A stretch of DNA of 64,000 nucleotides from Faecalicatena faecalis. Its GTDB lineage: Bacteria; Bacillota; Clostridia; Lachnospirales; Lachnospiraceae. Location: assembly GCF_012524165.2 (NCBI RefSeq), contig NZ_JABACJ020000008.1, positions 62,001 to 126,000 on the forward strand, given 5' to 3'. The notes beneath the pieces are model-generated. The model saw only the letters and a program-made list of their open reading frames with translations. It was not told where the DNA came from and did no database searches. Position numbers and translations under genes: made by a program. Of the stretch, positions 58,883 through 64,000 are shown in pieces (position 1 is the first letter of the stretch; each line of letters starts with the position of its first letter).

Positions 58883-59617
58883 ATGGCAGAACTGATTGTA
58901 ACAGACGTGACGATGTCCTATGAAGGGCAGCATGTCATAGAGGATATCTCCTTAGAACTGCATGAAAATGAGCTTGTCTGCCTGTTGGGAGCCAGCGGTG
59001 GAGGAAAGACGACCTTGTTCAATGTGATTTCCGGGTTGAACATACCGGATAAGGGCAATGTCGTACTCAATGGGGAAGAGATAACGGGACAGCCCGGGCA
59101 TATCAGCTATATGCTCCAGAAGGATCTGCTTCTTCCTTATCGGACCATCGAGGATAATGTGGCACTCCCGCTTTTGATCAAGGGAGAGAAGAAAAAGGCT
59201 GCAAGGGAGAAGGTTCGCCCCTTCTTTGAAGAATTTGGATTGGAAGGGACACAGGAAAAATATCCCCATCAACTTTCCGGCGGTATGAGACAGCGTGCAG
59301 CTCTTCTGCGGACCTATATGTTCTCCAGGGACGTGGCTCTATTGGATGAACCGTTCAGTGCATTAGATACGCTGACTAAGAGTGATATGCATAGGTGGTA
59401 TCTGGATGTCATGGACAAGATCAAGATGTCAACGTTATTCATCACACATGATATTGACGAGGCACTGCTTCTGTCTGATCGGATTTATCTGCTGACCGGA
59501 GTGCCGGGGCGGATCACGGAGGAGATTGTGATTCGGGAACCGAAACCAAGGCGGAAGGATTTCAATTTGTCAGAGGAGTTTTTAGAGTACAAGAGGATGA
59601 TTATAGAAAAGCTATAG
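58883..59617 (+). CDS. thiZ: Thiamine-precursor ABC transporter ATPase (ThiZ-like)
   Basis: ATG 58883 gives 244 residues; the frame is open farther upstream but overlaps thiY. Walker A is LGASGGGKTTLF, signature LSGGMRQRAALLRTY, Walker B VALLDEPFSALDTLT and H-loop LFITHDIDEALLLSDR. The Ssu/Tau-type ATPase matches the ThiX-like permease. It is the last gene of the operon, followed by a strong terminator. Confidence 0.92.
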   Translation: MAELIVTDVTMSYEGQHVIEDISLELHENELVCLLGASGGGKTTLFNVISGLNIPDKGNVVLNGEEITGQPGHISYMLQKDLLLPYRTIEDNVALPLLIKGEKKKAAREKVRPFFEEFGLEGTQEKYPHQLSGGMRQRAALLRTYMFSRDVALLDEPFSALDTLTKSDMHRWYLDVMDKIKMSTLFITHDIDEALLLSDRIYLLTGVPGRITEEIVIREPKPRRKDFNLSEEFLEYKRMIIEKL

Positions 59618-59637
59618 GACAACTATAGGGCAAAAAA

Positions 59638-59678
59638 GAAGAAGCAGCGGATGCAGTCCGTTGCTTCTTCTTTTTATG
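59638..59678. terminator. Terminator between thiZ and zwf
   Basis: GAAGAAGCA-CGGA pairs with TCCG-TGCTTCTTC, followed by TTTTTAT. It serves the thi operon and perhaps the convergent zwf transcript. Confidence 0.88.
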
Positions 59679-59691
59679 TGAGGAAATAAGA

Positions 59692-61092
59692 TTATTCGAT
59701 CCACCTGTGCCCTGCTTTTTCCAGAAATTCTTCCGATTCCTTCGGACCATGCATCCCCTGGGCATAGGGATATACGGGAAGATTTTTTTCTTTGAAAAGT
59801 TGCTTTAACTGTTCAATATAATTCCAACTAATTTCAATTTGATCCCATTGGGAGAACCAGGAACGTTCTCCAGCGATACAGGCGGTTAAAAGCCGTTCAT
59901 ATGCTTCCGGGGTATTCAACTGGTGGATGATATTACAGTTCTGACAGAAATCCATTTTTGTCGGGATAATCTCTTCAGTATCACCAGGGCGTTTGATGTT
60001 GAACTGTAGATAGACGCCCTCTGTGGGCTGTATTTTAATGGTCAGGATATCTGGTTCTACTTCTGGCATAGAGCGTCGAAATACAATGGATACCTCCATC
60101 TGTCTTGTTCCCGTCTTTTTTCCAGTCCGAATATAAAATGGTGTGCCGCTCCAACGCTCATTGTCGATGAAGAGGCGAAGCCCTGCAAAGGTCTCAGTCG
60201 AGGAATCAGGCGATACTAACGGCTCTTCACGATATCCTTCGTATTGTCCCAGTATCAGGGTATCCTCTATGGAGGCTTCTGATGCCGGACGAAGAGATCT
60301 TAATACGTTCAATTGTTCTTGGTGCATCTGCGTGCTGTTGAAGACTTCGGGCCGTTCCATGGCAACGATGGAAAGAATCTGGAACAGGTGATTCTGTACC
60401 ATATCTTTTAAGGCACCGCTGGCATCGTAGTATCCGCCTCTTGTTTCTACGCCGACATCCTCCAGTGCGGAAATCTGAACGGATTCGATATACCGTGAAT
60501 TCCAGACATCTGTAAAGATCGGGTTCGTAAAACGAATGGCCTGGATGTTGCGGACCATTTCTTTTCCAAGATAGTGGTCGATCCGGTAGATTTGTTCTGG
60601 CCCAAAATGACGTTCCAGCTGTTGGTTCAGCTTTTCTGCCGCCTCCAGATTTTCCCCGAAAGGTTTTTCTATGATTACCTTTCCGTGACAGGCGCCGCAC
60701 ACTGTTTCCAGACCATCTGCGATGACGGTGAAGAACCTTGGAGCTACAGCCAGATAAAAAATATGGGACGTGATGTCATCCTGCGAAAAATATTCGTTCA
60801 GTCTCTGATAATCCTGCTGGTTGGACAAATCCATGCGGAAATAGGCAAGGAGTTCAGAAAACTTGGAAAAGTCTTCCTTCGTGTACGGCAGGCGGGTGAA
60901 TTTCTCGACCCATTCCTCGGCCAGCAGGCGATAGGAATCGCTGTCATAATCCCGGCGTCCGATAATGACGATCCGGCTGTCTTTCGGAAGTTTTTTCGTG
61001 AGGTACATAGTATAAAGGGCGGGCAGCAGCTTTCGGAAGGTCAGATCGCCTGTGCCGCCGAAAATGGTGATATTGGTATGGATTTTCATCAT
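59692..61092 (-). CDS. zwf: Glucose-6-phosphate 1-dehydrogenase
   Basis: Zwf oxidises glucose 6-phosphate to 6-phosphogluconolactone. ATG 61092 overlaps the gnd stop (TAATG) and has GGAGG upstream, giving 466 residues. The coenzyme site is TIFGGTGDLTFRKLLPALY. The active-site motif is RIDHYLGKEMV. ETRGGYYDASGALKDMVQNH and YIRTGKKTG are also typical. It is last in the operon pgl-gnd-zwf, which holds the whole oxidative pentose phosphate branch. Confidence 0.96.
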   Translation of the reverse strand: MMKIHTNITIFGGTGDLTFRKLLPALYTMYLTKKLPKDSRIVIIGRRDYDSDSYRLLAEEWVEKFTRLPYTKEDFSKFSELLAYFRMDLSNQQDYQRLNEYFSQDDITSHIFYLAVAPRFFTVIADGLETVCGACHGKVIIEKPFGENLEAAEKLNQQLERHFGPEQIYRIDHYLGKEMVRNIQAIRFTNPIFTDVWNSRYIESVQISALEDVGVETRGGYYDASGALKDMVQNHLFQILSIVAMERPEVFNSTQMHQEQLNVLRSLRPASEASIEDTLILGQYEGYREEPLVSPDSSTETFAGLRLFIDNERWSGTPFYIRTGKKTGTRQMEVSIVFRRSMPEVEPDILTIKIQPTEGVYLQFNIKRPGDTEEIIPTKMDFCQNCNIIHQLNTPEAYERLLTACIAGERSWFSQWDQIEISWNYIEQLKQLFKEKNLPVYPYAQGMHGPKESEEFLEKAGHRWIE

Positions 61093-62504
61093 TATTTCCT
61101 CCATTCGTGGTGAAAGGTGCCCTCCCGATCGGTTCTTTCATAGGTATGGGCGCCAAAACAATCCCGTTGTGCCTGGATTAAATTTGCCCCGCTTGCAACA
61201 GAAGAAAATTCATCCAGGTAGGAGACCGCATTTGCAAAGGCAGGAACCGGCAGACCTCCCAAGACAGCAGTGGAAACGACTTCCCGCAGATTGCCCTGGT
61301 TCTCATTAATACGGTCAAGGAAGAATTCATCCAGAATCAGATTATCTAATTTTGGATTTCTTGTATATGCCTTTGTGATGTCATTTAAAAATATGGCCTG
61401 GATGATACATCCGGCACGGAAGATCGAAGCAATCTTTCCAAGGTCCAGATTCCAGTCAAACTGGTCAGAGGCATCCTTCATCAGGGAAAATCCCTGTGCG
61501 TAGGCGATGATCTTTCCAGCATAAAGGGCATTTTTGACCATGTCAGCAAATTCCTTTTTATCTGGAAAAGAATAGCTGTGTGATGGTTCATAAATCCTCG
61601 AAGCCGCAAGTTGGCGCTGTTTTAGGTGGTTCGACATGACACGGGCATTGCAGGCGGCAGTGATCATGGAGATATCGACGCCCTGATGCAGAGATTCGAT
61701 GCTGGCCCAGCGGCCTGTACCTTTTTGTTTGGCACTGTCCAGGATATGATCAATGAGATCCCCGGGTGCAAGGTCGTCCTTTTCTCGGAAAATGTCCGCG
61801 GTGATTGCAATCAGATAGCTTTGAAGTTCACCCTCATTCCATTCATGGAAGGTATCGGCGAGCTCCTCATTGGTGAATCCTCCGGCATATTTCAGAAGAA
61901 GATAGGCCTCCGCAATAAGCTGCATGTCAGCATATTCGATTCCGTTGTGGACCATTTTTACATAATGTCCGGCGCCCATGGGGCCGATGTAGGTGCAGCA
62001 GGGCTCTTCCATCGCCTTGGCAGCAATCGCTTCCAGGATGGGGCTGACTTCGTCATAGGCATCCCGGCTGCCGCCCGGCATAATGGAAGGACCGCGGCGC
62101 GCGCCCTCTTCCCCGCCGGACACCCCCACGCCCAGATAGCGGATTCCCAGATCCTCCAGCTTAGTAAAGCGGCGGTTGGTGTCCTCAAAATAAGAGTTTC
62201 CCCCGTCCATGATGATGTCCCCCTCTTCCAGAAGCGGAAGAAGCTGGTCGATTACAGTATCCACTGGTTTACCTGCCTGAATCATCAGAAAAATCCTGCG
62301 CGGACGTTTCAAAGAGTAGACGAGTTCTGCCAGATTGTAGAACGCGGTGATATTCTTGTGTGGGTGTTCCTTCATCACCTGCTCTGTGACTTCGGGGCTG
62401 CGGTTATAAACGGCTGTCTGAAAACCGTGATCTGCCATATTTTGAGCAAGACTGCGGCCCATGACAGACAGACCGATCAGTCCAATATCTAATAAATTTT
62501 TCAT
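61092..62504 (-). CDS. gnd: 6-phosphogluconate dehydrogenase (decarboxylating)
   Basis: Gnd converts 6-phosphogluconate to ribulose 5-phosphate and CO2. The 470-residue protein has the NADP site IGLIGLSVMGRSLAQNMADHG, the substrate motif GVGVSGGEEGARRGPSIMPGG, MVHNGIEYADMQLIAEAY with catalytic residues and the all-helical C-terminal domain with CIIQAIFLNDITKAY. It sits between pgl and zwf and overlaps zwf by one base. Confidence 0.96.
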   Translation of the reverse strand: MKNLLDIGLIGLSVMGRSLAQNMADHGFQTAVYNRSPEVTEQVMKEHPHKNITAFYNLAELVYSLKRPRRIFLMIQAGKPVDTVIDQLLPLLEEGDIIMDGGNSYFEDTNRRFTKLEDLGIRYLGVGVSGGEEGARRGPSIMPGGSRDAYDEVSPILEAIAAKAMEEPCCTYIGPMGAGHYVKMVHNGIEYADMQLIAEAYLLLKYAGGFTNEELADTFHEWNEGELQSYLIAITADIFREKDDLAPGDLIDHILDSAKQKGTGRWASIESLHQGVDISMITAACNARVMSNHLKQRQLAASRIYEPSHSYSFPDKKEFADMVKNALYAGKIIAYAQGFSLMKDASDQFDWNLDLGKIASIFRAGCIIQAIFLNDITKAYTRNPKLDNLILDEFFLDRINENQGNLREVVSTAVLGGLPVPAFANAVSYLDEFSSVASGANLIQAQRDCFGAHTYERTDREGTFHHEWRK

Positions 62505-62539
62505 ATGCTAAATTCTCCTTTACTTTTTTGTTGGGCCGG

Positions 62540-63571
62540 TTATTGAAAGGCACAGTCTGTTTCATCCAGGACAATACTGACTGCCTCAAAGGCTGGGACT
62601 CTGGAACAGATGGGGCCAAGCATTCCATTTTTCGAATCGACAGGGAAGCATACCAGGCCTCCCTCTGTCCGGTTCACCGCTAAGAGGTATCGGCCGTCGG
62701 GGGTGAGAAGGATATCCCGCGGGTGGATGCCGCCGCTTCCTGTCTGTTGAATCATGACGGCGCCGTCCTGCTTCAATTCGAAGACAGAGATGACATCTGC
62801 AAACCGGGTAGAAATATACAGATACCGTTCATCCGGTGATAGACGGATGGCCGCCGATGTGGGGGCGGTGGTGAAATCTGCAGATTGTTCCAGCAGTGGA
62901 TGAACACTCATCAGGCGGAAGTTCGGAGCAGGATTTCCAGGTGTTTTTTCAACCGCAAATAGATAAAGTTCATTGCTTAACTCGCTGACGACGAATAAGT
63001 GCCGATGATCCCGTGTAAAGATTCCGTGGCGCGGACCCGTTTTGGGAGGGAAGGGAATGACTCCTATCTGGTGAAAATCTTGTTCTGGATCAAAGATGCG
63101 GATTTCATCCAGTAAAAGGCACGGAACCAGCAGAAGGCCATCATGGAATATGATTTGATGGCATCCAGCCTTTGGAGCGATTTCGATTCGCTTGAAGGGG
63201 GTGATTCCCTGCCCTGTCTTCTGATAGATCAGGACAAGTCCCTCATGATAATTCGCTGTATAAATGAAATTCTCATCCTGCGTAATAAAGCAGGAGGTGG
63301 TCAGCTCCTTGAAAAGGTGATCTAACAGTACAGGTTCGGTACTGGTCACGTTCAAAAGGGAAATCCCTGCGTCATCCCCCTTTTGGACAGGAGCCGCTAA
63401 AAGTCCCTTATAAAGTGATAGATATTTACAGTCCAAGGCTTCATAATACAGCTCTGGCTTAGAAAGCTGTCCCGTACTGGTGTCAAGAGAGAACCGATAG
63501 ATGCCCTTACTTTGCGGGGAGGCATAAGTCCCCAGGTAGCCAGTCAATATATGAGAAACAGATAAATTCAT
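62540..63571 (-). CDS. pgl: 6-phosphogluconolactonase (beta-propeller type)
   Basis: ATG 63571 behind AAAGGAGA gives 343 residues; an upstream TTG frame to 63607 is unlikely. The product is a seven-bladed propeller of the YbhE/lactonase family. Landmarks are GYLGTYASPQSKGIYRFSLD, DHLFKELTTSCF, PRHGIFTRDHRHLFVVSELS, IRLSPDERYLYISTRFADVI and GGIHPRDILLTPDGRYLLAVN. It hydrolyses the lactone made by Zwf. As first gene of the operon it follows a consensus promoter with an operator-like palindrome. Confidence 0.92.
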   Translation of the reverse strand: MNLSVSHILTGYLGTYASPQSKGIYRFSLDTSTGQLSKPELYYEALDCKYLSLYKGLLAAPVQKGDDAGISLLNVTSTEPVLLDHLFKELTTSCFITQDENFIYTANYHEGLVLIYQKTGQGITPFKRIEIAPKAGCHQIIFHDGLLLVPCLLLDEIRIFDPEQDFHQIGVIPFPPKTGPRHGIFTRDHRHLFVVSELSNELYLFAVEKTPGNPAPNFRLMSVHPLLEQSADFTTAPTSAAIRLSPDERYLYISTRFADVISVFELKQDGAVMIQQTGSGGIHPRDILLTPDGRYLLAVNRTEGGLVCFPVDSKNGMLGPICSRVPAFEAVSIVLDETDCAFQ

Positions 63572-63620
63572 GTAGGTCTCCTTTCTTTTAGAAAAATAAT
63601 GAAACAATTATGTAATGAAA

Positions 63621-63671
63621 ATAATTACAGTTCTTAACTGTAATTATAGACGTTACAGAAAATAATGTCAA
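63621..63671 (-). promoter_or_regulatory. Promoter and operator of the pgl-gnd-zwf operon
   Basis: On the minus strand TTGACA (63666-63671) and TATAAT (63643-63648) are spaced by 17 bases. A perfect palindrome with 12-base arms, ATAATTACAGTT and AACTGTAATTAT around CTT, covers 63621-63647 and overlaps the -10 and start site. This is the classic position for a repressor. The repressor is unknown. The rest of the 318-base gap holds the hairpin at 63836-63857. Confidence 0.75.
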
Positions 63672-63835
63672 GTAATAACGACTCATTAAGGATAGTTTCC
63701 CAAGAAATTGATTTTTCAAACATGCCGCTGTATGAATTTAGGAAAACTCTGATAAAGGGGGAGCAAAAGGGCTTTCTCCTCCTTTGCAAATTTCTACAAA
63801 AAAGGATTGTATATTACGCGTTAATTCGCTAAAAT

Positions 63836-63857
63836 GTATATAGTGTCGGCTATATAC
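63836..63857 (+). promoter_or_regulatory. Perfect hairpin upstream of the NhaC-like gene
   Basis: GTATATAG (63836-63843) and CTATATAC (63850-63857) are exact inverted repeats around TGTCGG, about 30 bases before the start codon. It may be an operator or a leader hairpin. Confidence 0.5.
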
Positions 63858-63889
63858 GAACTAAGATTGAAGAGAGAGAGGGTTACTTT

Positions 63890-64000
63890 ATGGATGGTTC
63901 AATGTTTATCGGAACTTGGTGGTCACTCGTACCGCCGCTTTTAGCCATTATCCTGGCTTTTGTAACAAAAGAGGTGTACAGTTCCCTGTTTATCGGTGTT
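63890..64000 (+). CDS. Na+/H+ antiporter, NhaC-like (N-terminal part, cut by window edge)
   Basis: ATG 63890, with GAGAGGG upstream, opens a frame that runs to the window end (37 codons). The translation MDGSMFIGTWWSLVPPLLAI then ILAFVTKEVYSSLFIGV matches the N-terminal pattern of NhaC-type Na+/H+ antiporters (WSLVPPLLAI-LAFxTKEVYxSLFIG). A function in sodium or organic-acid exchange is likely by family; the rest is outside the window. Confidence 0.8.
   Translation, partial: MDGSMFIGTWWSLVPPLLAIILAFVTKEVYSSLFIGV

Noticed and set aside
1..64000. CRISPR arrays, tRNA or rRNA genes, prophage genes and complete insertion sequences
   Set aside because: I looked for regularly spaced repeats, cloverleaf-like ends, rRNA words and transposase, integrase or phage motifs and saw none. 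A covariance or HMM search would be more sensitive.

Overview
The window looks like chromosome of a gut Firmicute of the class Clostridia, most likely a Lachnospiraceae (Dorea / Faecalicatena / Blautia-like). This is inference from gene content and style: strong AGGAGG ribosome-binding sites, sigma-A promoters with 17-base spacers, spore-type proteins (PdaA-like deacetylase, SpoIID-like/peptidoglycan-binding protein), the pyrH-frr-uppS-cdsA-dxr-rseP order, a minimal SufC-SufB pair, and many fermentative and peptide-using genes. No rRNA, tRNA, CRISPR array, prophage or complete insertion sequence was seen.

Layout. 1-4.8 kb: a TetR regulator cut by the window edge with two operators, an orphan XdhC, a MATE exporter, an isolated pair of bacterial microcompartment (BMC) shell genes, and a PdaA-like deacetylase. 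4.8-8.7 kb: a HAD phosphatase and the shikimate operon aroF-aroB-aroE. 8.8-11.6 kb: lrgAB and a ClC antiporter. 11.6-16.8 kb: the conserved pyrH-frr-uppS-cdsA-dxr-rseP block. 16.8-23.4 kb: a SpoIID-like protein, small genes including an unlisted 49-residue peptide, a TetR regulator, repeats, fucO under a Rex-like operator, a transglutaminase-like protein and a decayed flavin reductase. 23.5-28 kb: carAB behind a structured leader. 28.0-28.5 kb holds a very large imperfect palindrome and GC-rich repeats. 28.5-34.3 kb: YeiH-type transporter with divergent LysR, SufC-SufB-like pair, DUF89 protein and a DMT transporter.

34.3-47.6 kb is a coherent peptide and amino-acid region: PepV-like dipeptidase, GntR regulator, five-gene Opp/Dpp transporter, threonine dehydrogenase plus KBL, proline iminopeptidase and a prolidase-like amidohydrolase. 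47.6-56.3 kb: a two-component system divergent from an unusual five-gene operon joining a solute-binding lipoprotein, two MalF/MalG-type permeases, a MacA-like adaptor and an FtsX-like permease, with no ATPase. 56.3-59.6 kb: a TPP riboswitch controlling a thiamine-precursor ABC transporter. 59.7-63.6 kb: the oxidative pentose phosphate operon pgl-gnd-zwf behind a perfect palindrome that overlaps its promoter. The right edge cuts an NhaC-like antiporter.

The observations most worth following are the 49-residue peptide gene, the 280-base palindrome, the orphan BMC pair, the mixed transporter operon with its possible ATT start, the Rex-like site at fucO and the operator at pgl.
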